The notes beneath the pieces were generated by a model. The model was not told where the DNA came from, searched no databases, and saw only the letters and a program-made list of their open reading frames with translations. Made by a program: the position numbers and the translations under genes. Below, in pieces: positions 6,484 through 13,413 of a stretch of DNA of 16,590 nt (within the stretch, counting starts at the first letter, position 1; each line of letters starts with the position of its first letter). Source of the stretch: JAIVJN01 sp036732565 (GTDB lineage: Bacteria > Acidobacteriota > Vicinamibacteria > Vicinamibacterales > UBA2999); NCBI GenBank assembly GCA_036732565.1, contig DAINCF010000103.1, positions 1 to 16,590 on the forward strand. The letters run 5' to 3'.

Positions 6484-8334
6484 GTGATTCAGCCGGTCGA
6501 CTACTTCCTCGTCGCCTGGTTCGCGCTTGCGCTCGCGTCGACGATCTACGTCGGCTGGGATCAGTTCCGCAACAACCCCGAGCCCGTGGTGATGAAGTGG
6601 GGGTTCATCCTCGTCACTTTGTACATGGGACCGCTCGGGCTCCTGCTCTACGTGCTCGCCGACAAAGAGCCCCGTCCCGGGGAGCACGAGGCGTTTGTGC
6701 GGCCGCTCTGGAAGCAGGGCGTCGGCTCCACGATCCACTGCGTGGCCGGCGACGCGACCGGCATCATCCTCGCGGCCGCCGTTACCGCCGCTCTCGGCCT
6801 GCCGATGTGGATCGACCTGATCGTCGAGTACGTCGCGGGCTTTGCCTTCGGGCTCTTCATCTTCCAGTCGCTGTTCATGCAGTCGATGATGGGGGGCACC
6901 TATTGGGAGAACGTCCGCAAGAGCTTTGCGCCCGAATTCATCAGCATGAACTTCATGATGGCCGGCATGGCCCCGGTCATGAGCTTCCTGATGATGGGGC
7001 GCGACATGCGGGCGATGGTTCCCACAGAGCTGCTGTTCTGGGGCGTGATGTCGCTGGGCGTGCTCGTCGGCTTCGTCACAGCGTATCCGTCGAACGTCTG
7101 GATGGTCGCCCGACGGATGAAGCACGGGCTGATGACAGAGCGGAAGCCGGCCGCCGAACAGGCGCACGAGAGCCATGCGGGCCACCGCGGCCACGGCGAA
7201 CCCGAGCATGGCTCGCACCACAAGATGACCTCGGACGCGACGACGCCGCAGGTGATGGCGCTGGCTGGCGTCTCGACGGTCGCGCTGATCATCGGGATCG
7301 TCGCCCCGGCGAACTGGGTGAATCTCCGCCTGTCCGCGCACGACGTCGGCGGCGCGATCATGCCGCCGGGCATGATCATGGATCGGGACACGCCGGCAGA
7401 GGCGATGCTGGACATGGCCGCCGTGGATCCGCGCGACGTCGTCGCCGCGTTCGGCCTCGAGGCCCGTGGCGATCGCGAGCTCACACCACGTATCGAGAAC
7501 GACGTGCGGGTCTTCGATCTCGAGACGTCGGTCATCCGGTGGACCATCCTGCCGGGCACGACGGTGGACGGGTACGCGTTCAACGGCCAGATTCCCGGTC
7601 CGCGGCTTCGATTTCGCGAGGGCGATCGGGTCCGCATCAACGTCACCAATCGCTTGCCCGAAACGACGACGTTGCATTGGCACGGTCTGGTGCTGCCGAA
7701 CGTGATGGACGGCCCGGCGCACATCACGCAGGAGCCAATCGAGAACGGCTCGGTGTACCGATACGAGTTCACCGCCGTGCAATCGGGGACCTACTTCTAC
7801 CACTCTCACGATCACGTCGATCGGCAGCAGGCGCTCGGGCTCTACGGGGCGATGCTCATCGAGCCCAAGGCGGCCGATCCAAGCCTGCGCGCGGACCACG
7901 AGTACACACTGTTGCTGCAGGAGTGGCTGCTCCGCGAAGGGCTCACTTACCCCGCGATGCCGATGGATGGTGGCATGCCGAACTATTTCACCATCAACGG
8001 CCGGGCCTATCCGTCGACCGATACCATTCCGATGCGGCTCGGTGACACGCTCAAGGTGCGCTTCATCGGATCGAACAACGGCTTCATCCACCCGATGCAC
8101 ATCCACGGCGGGCCGTTCCAGGTCGTCGCCGTCGACGGTGAGACCCTGCAGCCGTCGGCGCGCTACATGGCCGACACGATCAACGTCGGGCCGGGCCAGC
8201 GCTACGACGTCATCTGGAAAGCGCAGCAGCCCGGAAAATGGCTCATTCACTGTCACATCGGCCATCACACCACGAACAACAACACCGAAACTCACGGCGG
8301 CGGCGGGCTCATGATGCTCATCGACGTGTCGTGA
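6484..8334 (+). CDS. DUF4396-like membrane domain fused to a two-domain multicopper oxidase
   Basis: This 616-residue protein has about seven predicted membrane helices: near 6-24, 38-58, 83-103, 106-130, 155-172, 181-203 and 256-276. The first six resemble the DUF4396 family, with HCVAGD at H85-D90 and Met-rich helix segments (FMQSMMGG, MNFMMAGMAPVM). A His-rich linker (about 225-250, HESHAGHRGHGEPEHGSHH) precedes the last helix. From about 341 a multicopper-oxidase module follows, with HWHG (H398, H400), YHSHDH (H440-H444), HPMHIHG (H536-H541) and HCHIGHH (H589, C590, H591). Its roughly 275 residues fit two cupredoxin domains, not the three of CopA. Seven helices with the N-terminus inside would put the oxidase in the periplasm. 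The axial T1 ligand is unclear because the usual Met is displaced by a TTNNNTETHGGGG insert. The start is a GTG with AAGG about 9 nt upstream. Substrate unknown; Cu(I), phenols or another metal are possible. Confidence 0.85.
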   Translation: MIQPVDYFLVAWFALALASTIYVGWDQFRNNPEPVVMKWGFILVTLYMGPLGLLLYVLADKEPRPGEHEAFVRPLWKQGVGSTIHCVAGDATGIILAAAVTAALGLPMWIDLIVEYVAGFAFGLFIFQSLFMQSMMGGTYWENVRKSFAPEFISMNFMMAGMAPVMSFLMMGRDMRAMVPTELLFWGVMSLGVLVGFVTAYPSNVWMVARRMKHGLMTERKPAAEQAHESHAGHRGHGEPEHGSHHKMTSDATTPQVMALAGVSTVALIIGIVAPANWVNLRLSAHDVGGAIMPPGMIMDRDTPAEAMLDMAAVDPRDVVAAFGLEARGDRELTPRIENDVRVFDLETSVIRWTILPGTTVDGYAFNGQIPGPRLRFREGDRVRINVTNRLPETTTLHWHGLVLPNVMDGPAHITQEPIENGSVYRYEFTAVQSGTYFYHSHDHVDRQQALGLYGAMLIEPKAADPSLRADHEYTLLLQEWLLREGLTYPAMPMDGGMPNYFTINGRAYPSTDTIPMRLGDTLKVRFIGSNNGFIHPMHIHGGPFQVVAVDGETLQPSARYMADTINVGPGQRYDVIWKAQQPGKWLIHCHIGHHTTNNNTETHGGGGLMMLIDVS

Positions 8335-8471
8335 AGAAGATCGCAATTTCTGCAACCTTGGCAGCCGCGCCAAGCGCAATTCCCGCGAGCACACTCGTCT
8401 GCCGAGACCCCAACACCAATGAATCAGGCGAGAACGGCGATGGCACACCCTTCGCTCCACGACGACGGTAG
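8331..8471 (+). CDS. Tiny ORF overlapping the oxidase stop, signal-peptide-like
   Basis: A GTG at 8331 overlaps the stop of the preceding oxidase by four bases (GTGA), the arrangement used for translational coupling. It opens a 46-residue frame. The product starts MKKIAISATLAAAPSAIPAS, a convincing signal peptide, then TLVC and a charged Arg-rich tail. It may be a real micropeptide of the copper operon, the remnant of a truncated secreted protein, or chance. I do not recognise it. The -10 of the next gene overlaps its last bases. Confidence 0.3.
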   Translation: MKKIAISATLAAAPSAIPASTLVCRDPNTNESGENGDGTPFAPRRR

Positions 8472-8474
8472 AAT
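8469..8474 (+). promoter_or_regulatory. -10 element, leaderless start of the Uma2 gene
   Basis: TAGAAT is followed by six bases and the ATG at 8481, the same arrangement as at 2977 and 3003. No clear -35 is seen. A start at about 8481 would also leave an 18-nt leader with GGGGG for the alternative ATG at 8499. Confidence 0.45.
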
Positions 8475-8480
8475 GAGCGC

Positions 8481-9065
8481 ATGCCTGGGGGTGACGACAT
8501 GACGCTTGCGCACTCCGGTGTGAGGCTCACGTACGACGACTACGTGCTGTTCCCCGACGACGGTCAGCGGCACGAGTTGATCGACGGGGAGCACTACGTG
8601 TCGCCAGCACCGGTTCGGAAACATCAGACGATCGTCGTGAATCTGTCCGCGATGATCTGGGCGTACCTCCAGCAGAATCGGATCGGTCAGGTATTCGGCC
8701 CGGTCCCGGACGTGATCCTTTCGCACTACGACGTCGTGCTCCCGGATGTCCTCTATCTGTCGCTTCAGCGCATGAGCGAGCTCGAGGAATCGGACTGGAT
8801 CAAAGGCGTCCCGAACCTCATCGTCGAAGTGGCATCACCCTCGACGCGCAAACGCGACGCAACCGTCAAGAAGCGTCTCTACGAGCGCTTCGGGGTGGAC
8901 GAGTATTGGATGGTCGATCCCGTCGCGGAGGTCGTCACCGTGCTCCGTCGACGCGGGGACCGTTTTGGCGAGGCGCTGCGTTTCTCGCTCGAGCGCGGTG
9001 ATGCCCTGACCACGCCCCAGCTTCCAGGCCTCGAGTTGCCGCTCGCAACGATTTTCAGGACGTGA
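8481..9065 (+). CDS. Uma2 family (DUF820) PD-(D/E)XK endonuclease
   Basis: This 194-residue protein fits the Uma2/DUF820 family of putative restriction-like nucleases. Family marks in order are LTYDDYVLFPDDGQRHELIDGE near the start (here split by the signature Glu), VVLPDVLYLS with the metal-binding Asp, LIVEVASPSTRKRD with the ExA catalytic strand, then YERFGVDEYWMVDP. The active-site pattern P-D...E-V is complete, so it is probably catalytic. Uma2 proteins often occur in many copies with no known partner, and none is visible here. Two starts are possible: ATG 8481, six bases after a -10-like hexamer, or ATG 8499 with GGGGGTG in front (188 residues). It converges on ku with a 6-bp gap, so the two 3' ends nearly meet. 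Natural substrate unknown. Confidence 0.85.
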   Translation: MPGGDDMTLAHSGVRLTYDDYVLFPDDGQRHELIDGEHYVSPAPVRKHQTIVVNLSAMIWAYLQQNRIGQVFGPVPDVILSHYDVVLPDVLYLSLQRMSELEESDWIKGVPNLIVEVASPSTRKRDATVKKRLYERFGVDEYWMVDPVAEVVTVLRRRGDRFGEALRFSLERGDALTTPQLPGLELPLATIFRT

Positions 9066-9071
9066 GCGGTG

Positions 9072-9926
9072 TCAGGCCGCGTGGGAGCCCCGCTTGCGGC
9101 CACGCGAACGCGGCTGACCGGCGGAAGCTCGGCGCTTGGGGGCCTTCGCCCGCCCTTTCGGTGAACGCTCGAGGCTCTCGCGGAGTCGGGTCATGAGGTC
9201 GATCACCTCCGCCGACCGCTTCTCGGTTGGCTCCACGAGCTTCGGTTTCTTCCCCTTCAACTTGGACTTGATCACCCGCATCAGATTCTCCTGATACTGA
9301 TCGGTGTAGCGGGTCGGATCCCACTCGCTGGTCAGATGATCCATGAGCGACTCGGCCAGCTTGATCTCGCGCGCCTCGATCTTCGCGACCGGAAACTCGA
9401 ACGAGCTCGTGTCCACGAGCTCGTCGGCGAAGCGCATGAGCGTCAGCACCAGCGCCCGATCGACGGCGCCGACCGAGGCCAGGTGCTGGACGTTGCGCAG
9501 GATCACGCGGCCGATGCCGACTTTCCCGCTCTTCCGGAGCGCCTCGCGCAACACCGCGTAGGCGTGTTCGGCGCCGCGCGACGGCACCATGAAGTAGGAC
9601 GTCTCGAAGAAGCGATCGTCGATGTCCACCTCGCTGACGAAGTCGAGGATGTCCACCGTCCGCGAGCGCTCGAGGGCGGCGGTCTCGAAGTCCTCTTTCG
9701 TCAGCACGACGTAGCGACCGCGCTCGACCTCGTAGCCCTTGACAATGTCCTCCCACGAGACGGGCTTGCCTTCCTTGCGACACACGCGCTGATACTCGAC
9801 GGGAGACTGATCCTTGGCATGCAGGAGGCGAAAGCGTGGCCGATGATCGCGCACCGCGGGATAAAGCTCAACCGGCACGTTCACCAGGCCGAAGGCGACC
9901 GATCCCTTCCAGATAGCTCGAGCCAT
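9072..9926 (-). CDS. ku: Bacterial Ku, DNA end-binding protein for NHEJ
   Basis: This 284-residue protein is bacterial Ku, which forms a homodimeric ring on double-strand DNA ends and recruits ligase LigD in non-homologous end joining. The N-terminus MARAIWKGSVAFGLVNVPVE is the family signature and fixes the start at 9926. Further marks are CRKEGKPVSWEDIVKGYE, VDILDFV, the barrel segments YFMVPS and LALL-like helices, and YTDQYQENLMRVI. The last 40 residues are Lys/Arg-rich (KGRAKAPKRRASAG, RSRGRKRG), the basic C-terminal extension of longer Ku proteins, which binds DNA. No LigD is in the window. It lies 41 nt downstream of the amidohydrolase and may be read through from it. No Shine-Dalgarno is visible; a perfect palindrome occupies the 24 bases before the ATG. 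Confidence 0.95.
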   Translation of the reverse strand: MARAIWKGSVAFGLVNVPVELYPAVRDHRPRFRLLHAKDQSPVEYQRVCRKEGKPVSWEDIVKGYEVERGRYVVLTKEDFETAALERSRTVDILDFVSEVDIDDRFFETSYFMVPSRGAEHAYAVLREALRKSGKVGIGRVILRNVQHLASVGAVDRALVLTLMRFADELVDTSSFEFPVAKIEAREIKLAESLMDHLTSEWDPTRYTDQYQENLMRVIKSKLKGKKPKLVEPTEKRSAEVIDLMTRLRESLERSPKGRAKAPKRRASAGQPRSRGRKRGSHAA

Positions 9927-9950
9927 GCGCAGGTTGAATGCAACCTGCGC
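9927..9950. repeat. Perfect 10-bp palindrome touching the ku start codon
   Basis: GCGCAGGTTG (9927-9936), loop AATG, CAACCTGCGC (9941-9950) are exactly complementary. The hairpin ends at the base before the ku ATG and fills most of the 41-nt gap to the amidohydrolase. There is no T-run, so it is not a typical intrinsic terminator. It could be an operator or an RNA hairpin limiting ku translation. Confidence 0.85.
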
Positions 9951-9967
9951 ACCAGCCCGCGGTCGAG

Positions 9968-11233
9968 CTAGTGTTTCTTCTCGACGACGACCTGACCTCC
10001 CTTCATGACCCACATCACCTTGTCGATGACGACGTTGATGTCGGTGAGCGGATTGCCATCGACGGCGACAATGTCCGCGAAGTAGCCTGGCGCGATCCGG
10101 CCGAGATCCTTCTCGCGCCGCAGCAGCGCCGCGCCGGTCGTGGTCGCGGCGGCAAGGGCCTGCGCGGGGGACATGCCCGCCTTGACGAACCATCCCAGCT
10201 CGCGCGCGTTCTGCCCGAAGCCGGAGTAGACTGCATCGGAGCCCATGCCGACCTTCACGCCGGCTTTGATGGCACGCGTGACGGTGGCGAGATTACGCTC
10301 GACGAACGCGCGAAGCTCCTGCACCTGCGCGGGCGACCATCCGTACTGATCCGCGCTGTCGGCGTAGTAGCGATTGTGATCCACCGTCGGCACGTAGATC
10401 GTGCCCCGCTTCGCCATCTCCGCCAGCGTTTCATCGTCGAGGTCGACGGCGTGCTCCAGCGAGTCGGCGCCCGCGCGCACGGCATCGCGGCCGCCGCTGG
10501 GACCGTACGAATGGATCGCGATCGGCTTGCCCAGTTGATGGGTCACGTCCACGGCCGCTTTCATCTCCTCGTAGGTGAAGGTCTGAAAACCGGTGACGTC
10601 CTGATAGCTGCCGGTCGACCCGAACATCTTCACCCAATCGGCGCCGGCGCCAAGTTGAGCGCGGGCCACGCGCATGACGTCGTCGGCGCCGTCGGCCCGG
10701 CCCGGTGGTACGACGCCGGGTTGCGGCCGGCCCCGGGTGATGCTCAAGCCATGACCGGCGACGAACATCCGCGGACCGACCATCGCGCCGCGATTGATCA
10801 GGTCGCGCATCGCGATGTCGGCAAAGTCTTGGGCGCCGAGATCGCGCACGGTCGTCACGCCCGCTTCCAGGGTTCGGCGAGCGTTGGCCTGCGCCAGGAA
10901 CACCGTCACGGCGGTCGCGCGCGCCGGCTGGCCGAGCGGCCGCGTGCCCGGCGCCTCGTCCCAGAAGTAGGTCATGTGCGTGTGAAGATCGATCAGCCCC
11001 GGAATGGCGGTGAACCGCCGGAGATCGATCACCTGGGCGTCGTTGGGCAGCGGTACGTTCGCGGGGGTTACCGCCTTGATGCGATCGTTCTCGACGATGA
11101 TCACGGCGTCGGCGATCGTGGCACCGCTGCCGTCGACAACGGTCCCGAATCGAAGGGCGATGGTGGCGGCCGAGGCCCCTGTCGTCGACGCCACAACGCA
11201 GACCGCCACCACCAGCGAACGGATCACGCCCAT
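9968..11233 (-). CDS. Secreted amidohydrolase, Xaa-Pro dipeptidase-like
   Basis: This 421-residue metal-dependent hydrolase belongs to the amidohydrolase superfamily, close to the carboxypeptidase/prolidase-like group (Sgx9260 type) often annotated as Xaa-Pro dipeptidase. Residues 1-22 are a signal peptide. The metal and catalytic set is complete: HTH (H84, H86), the Lys expected to be carboxylated (K202 in WVKMFGS), H241 (IHSYG), H261 (LEHAVDL) and D333 (GSDAVY). The C-terminal IAPGYFADIVAVDGNPL is the usual small beta-domain return. The start at ATG 11233 is decided by GAGGAGGA 7 nt upstream; the in-frame GTG at 11239 would lie on top of that site. The exact substrate (N-acyl amino acid, dipeptide or other amide) cannot be read from sequence. 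The 5' leader holds a large inverted repeat. ku follows on the same strand. Confidence 0.9.
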   Translation of the reverse strand: MGVIRSLVVAVCVVASTTGASAATIALRFGTVVDGSGATIADAVIIVENDRIKAVTPANVPLPNDAQVIDLRRFTAIPGLIDLHTHMTYFWDEAPGTRPLGQPARATAVTVFLAQANARRTLEAGVTTVRDLGAQDFADIAMRDLINRGAMVGPRMFVAGHGLSITRGRPQPGVVPPGRADGADDVMRVARAQLGAGADWVKMFGSTGSYQDVTGFQTFTYEEMKAAVDVTHQLGKPIAIHSYGPSGGRDAVRAGADSLEHAVDLDDETLAEMAKRGTIYVPTVDHNRYYADSADQYGWSPAQVQELRAFVERNLATVTRAIKAGVKVGMGSDAVYSGFGQNARELGWFVKAGMSPAQALAAATTTGAALLRREKDLGRIAPGYFADIVAVDGNPLTDINVVIDKVMWVMKGGQVVVEKKH

Positions 11234-11240
11234 CCTCACT

Positions 11241-11248
11241 TCCTCCTC
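11241..11248 (-). promoter_or_regulatory. Strong Shine-Dalgarno deciding the amidohydrolase start
   Basis: On the minus strand GAGGAGGA stands 7 nt before the ATG at 11233, which excludes the GTG at 11239 as start. It lies directly next to the REP-like palindrome beginning at 11250. Confidence 0.8.
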
Positions 11249-11249
11249 G

Positions 11250-11335
11250 GTACGTAGCGCAGGCCTTTAGGCCTGCCCCGCGGTGCAAGCGGCGCACGCG
11301 GGTGTTTGGCAGGCCTGAAGGCCTGCGCTACGTAC
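11250..11335. repeat. Inverted pair of REP-like palindromes
   Basis: Arms of 28 bp (11250-11277 and 11308-11335) are reverse complements with one mismatch, separated by 30 bp. Each arm contains a smaller palindrome around AGGCCTNNAGGCCT and ends in GTAC at the outside (TACGTA core). The pair matches the elements at 16509-16589 almost base for base, so this is a dispersed repeat. It lies between the UBP zinc-finger gene and the amidohydrolase leader. Confidence 0.9.
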
Positions 11336-11356
11336 GCGATCGATAATTTCGCAACG
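11331..11356 (+). repeat. Left copy of a 26-bp CGTACG...TTTCGCAACG repeat
   Basis: These 26 bases match 13373-13398 at 23 positions, including an identical 13-mer TAATTTCGCAACG. The copy is 5 nt past the UBP zinc-finger stop. Unlike the right copy, it lacks the opposite palindrome arm. Confidence 0.75.
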
Positions 11357-11361
11357 AAGCG

Positions 11362-11628
11362 TCAGTACTCCACGAACGCCTCGTCCGGAAAGCAATAGAG
11401 CCATCGCTCTCCGAGCTCGGCGGATGCGATCACCGGATGCCCGCTGGCGCGCGCGTGCGTCGACGCGTGGCGATTCGGTGAGCTATCGCAGCACAGCGTC
11501 ACGCCGCAGGTCTGGCAGGTGCGGAGATGCACCCAGCGCGCGTGGGCTTTCATGCATTCCTCGCACTCGCGCGTCTCCGGCTGCGTGACGGTCGTCAGAG
11601 CGGCGATGTGAGCGCAGGTGTCTGTCAT
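11362..11628 (-). CDS. UBP-type zinc finger protein
   Basis: This 88-residue protein is almost entirely a ZnF-UBP domain, a fold that binds ubiquitin C-termini in eukaryotes and has no known target in bacteria. Visible ligands are C5/H7, C22/C25 (CEEC), C38/C41 (CQTC), C46, H54, H58 and H64, matching the usual cross-braced set. The conserved GVTLCCDSSPNRHASTHARASGHPV stretch (residues 42-66) is typical. The start ATG overlaps the stop of the upstream cNMP/thioredoxin-reductase fusion (ATGA), so the two are translationally coupled and likely work together. Bacterial UBP fingers are known next to or fused with such reductases. Role unknown; it may be a docking module for protein C-termini (inference). 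Confidence 0.9.
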   Translation of the reverse strand: MTDTCAHIAALTTVTQPETRECEECMKAHARWVHLRTCQTCGVTLCCDSSPNRHASTHARASGHPVIASAELGERWLYCFPDEAFVEY

Positions 11629-13301
11629 TCGTGAAGCACCTGGTGGACGAACGAGATGGCGATCGAGCCCTCGCCCACCGCCGAGGCCACGCGTTTGACG
11701 TTTCTGCTGCGGACGTCGCCGACGGCGAAGACGCCCGGCAGGCTGGTCTCGAGCAGATGAGGCGGGCGCGCGAGCGGCCATTCCGAGGACGTCAGCTCCT
11801 CTCGCGTCAGATCCGGTCCCGTCTTGATGAAGCCCTTGCCATCGAGCGCCAGGCAGCCGTCGAGCCAGCTCGTACTCGGCTCGGCACCGGCCATGACGAA
11901 CAGGTGGCGGATGTCGCGAGTCTCGACCGCGCCGGCATGATCGCAGCGCCAGGTCACGCGCGACAGGTGGGTCTCGCCCTCCAACGCGACGATCTCCGAT
12001 TGCGTCCGCAGGCTGATGGCGGGGTTGTCCTCGATGCGGCGAATCAGATAGCGAGACATGCTGTCGGCGAGGCCGGTCGATCGCACGAGCATGTGCACGC
12101 GGCGCGCCGTCTGCGCCAGGAACACTGCGGCCTGACCCGCCGAATTGCCGCCACCGACGACAATCACCTCTTCGCCGGCGCAGACCTGCGCCTCGATGAA
12201 CGTCGCACCGTAGTAGACGCCCGCGCCCTCGAACTGCGTGAGGTTGCCGATGGTGGGCTTCCGGTATTCGGCCCCGGTCGCGATGACGACCGCGCGGGCC
12301 GGCACGCGCGGACCGTTCTCGATTTCGATCGCGTAGGGCCGGCGATCGCAGGTCAGCCGCGTCGCGCCGCGGGCGATGACCACCTCCGCGCCGAATTTCT
12401 GCGCCTGGGTATAAGCGCGTGCCGTCAGATCCTGGCCCGAGATGCCGGTCGGAAATCCGAGGTAGTTCTCGATGCGGGAGCTCGACGCCGCCTGCCCGCC
12501 TGGCGCGCCCGACTCGAGCACCAGGACATCGAGCCCCTCGGACGCCGCGTACACGGCCGCCGCCAGCCCCGATGGCCCGGCGCCCACGACGACCAGATCG
12601 CGAATGTGCGTCTGATCGATGGCGTCGTTGAAGCCGAGGCAGTCGGCAATCTGCCGGTTGGTCGGGTTGCGCAGCACGACGTCGCCTCGACAGATCAGCA
12701 CCGGCACGTCTTCGGGCGACACGTGGAAACGATCCAGCAGCTCCTGCGTGTCGGTGTCGTGATCGAGATCGATGTACGAGTAGGGATGCCCGTTGCGCGA
12801 CAGAAACTCCTTCACGCGCAGCGTTCCGGCGCAATGGCTCGAGCCGACGAGCACGACGTCGCCAAGACCCTGCGCGATGAGCTCGACGCGACGCAGGATG
12901 AACGCCCGGAGCAGGATCTCGCTCAGCTCGGCATCGGTCTGGACGAGCGCCATCAGGTGCGCGCGGTCCATCTCGATGAGCTCGCCGGCCTCGCGCACAC
13001 GTGCGCGCGCCATCGACCGGCGTCCCGATAACATGTTGACTTCGCCCGTGAAGTGACCGGCTGTGTGCACCGCTATCACCGACTCGGTCGCACCCGGGCG
13101 TAACACGATCTCGACCTCGCCCGTGACGACGACAAAGAACGGGATGCGCTCCCCGACGTCGAACAGCAGCTCGCCGCGGTCGACCGTTCGCGCTCGACCG
13201 TGCGACGCGATCCGCGCCATCTGCGCCGTCGTCAGCGTCGGAAACATCTGATCGGCCCGCGCGTTGCCCGTCGCCGACAGGGGCTGAGTGGTGTCGCTCA
13301 T
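11625..13301 (-). CDS. cNMP-binding domain fused to thioredoxin-reductase-like flavoprotein
   Basis: This 558-residue protein has three modules. Residues 1-140 form a cyclic-nucleotide-binding (Crp-like) barrel without a DNA-binding helix (FTGEVNMLSGRRSMARARV at the phosphate-cassette position). Residues about 148-220 resemble a glutaredoxin-like fold with only one cysteine, C157 (GSSHCAG), in place of CxxC. Residues about 234-558 are a thioredoxin-reductase-type FAD/NAD(P)H domain: GAGPSG (G240-G245), GGQAASSSRIENYLGFP, VVGGGNSAGQAA for NADPH, and FAVGDVRSRNVKRVASAVGEG for FAD. The redox CxxC of true thioredoxin reductases is absent (the region reads YYGATFIEAQVC), so it may pass electrons to another acceptor. 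The stop overlaps the zinc-finger gene by 4 nt. The start is ATG 13301. It is a soluble protein in the cytoplasm; regulation by a bound nucleotide is inferred from the domain. Confidence 0.9.
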   Translation of the reverse strand: MSDTTQPLSATGNARADQMFPTLTTAQMARIASHGRARTVDRGELLFDVGERIPFFVVVTGEVEIVLRPGATESVIAVHTAGHFTGEVNMLSGRRSMARARVREAGELIEMDRAHLMALVQTDAELSEILLRAFILRRVELIAQGLGDVVLVGSSHCAGTLRVKEFLSRNGHPYSYIDLDHDTDTQELLDRFHVSPEDVPVLICRGDVVLRNPTNRQIADCLGFNDAIDQTHIRDLVVVGAGPSGLAAAVYAASEGLDVLVLESGAPGGQAASSSRIENYLGFPTGISGQDLTARAYTQAQKFGAEVVIARGATRLTCDRRPYAIEIENGPRVPARAVVIATGAEYRKPTIGNLTQFEGAGVYYGATFIEAQVCAGEEVIVVGGGNSAGQAAVFLAQTARRVHMLVRSTGLADSMSRYLIRRIEDNPAISLRTQSEIVALEGETHLSRVTWRCDHAGAVETRDIRHLFVMAGAEPSTSWLDGCLALDGKGFIKTGPDLTREELTSSEWPLARPPHLLETSLPGVFAVGDVRSRNVKRVASAVGEGSIAISFVHQVLHE

Positions 13302-13361
13302 GATCGATGCCCTAGAGTGCGTTGTGCAATGAACGGCTGTCCGCTCGCTCCGCGTGGAGCA

Positions 13362-13398
13362 CGTTGCGAAATCGTACGGTATCGGTAATTTCGCAACG
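13362..13398. repeat. 11-bp palindrome between the esterase and reductase genes
   Basis: CGTTGCGAAAT (13362-13372) and ATTTCGCAACG (13388-13398) are exactly complementary around a 15-nt loop that contains CGTACG. It lies 15 nt past the esterase stop and 60 nt before the reductase start. There is no T-run. It may end the dioxygenase-esterase transcript, or be an operator for the reductase. Confidence 0.85.
13373..13398 (+). repeat. Right copy of the 26-bp repeat flanking the reductase operon
   Basis: It matches 11331-11356 at 23 of 26 positions. The two copies are direct repeats that bracket the reductase and zinc-finger genes. This copy forms one arm of the palindrome at 13362-13398. Confidence 0.75.
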
Positions 13399-13413
13399 CG
13401 CTCTCAATGTACC

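Noticed and set aside
6202..8460. A 752-codon open frame on the minus strand across the oxidase fusion
   Set aside because: Antisense shadow of a well-supported gene. The protein is low in complexity, His/Arg/Asp-rich, and shows no family motif.
9927..10193. A 5' extension of ku
   Set aside because: It overlaps the amidohydrolase in another frame, while the family-typical N-terminus begins at 9926.
11331..13398. The reductase operon as a transposon, with the 26-bp repeats as ends
   Set aside because: No transposase, no target-site duplication and direct (not inverted) repeats. The right copy is one arm of a hairpin.
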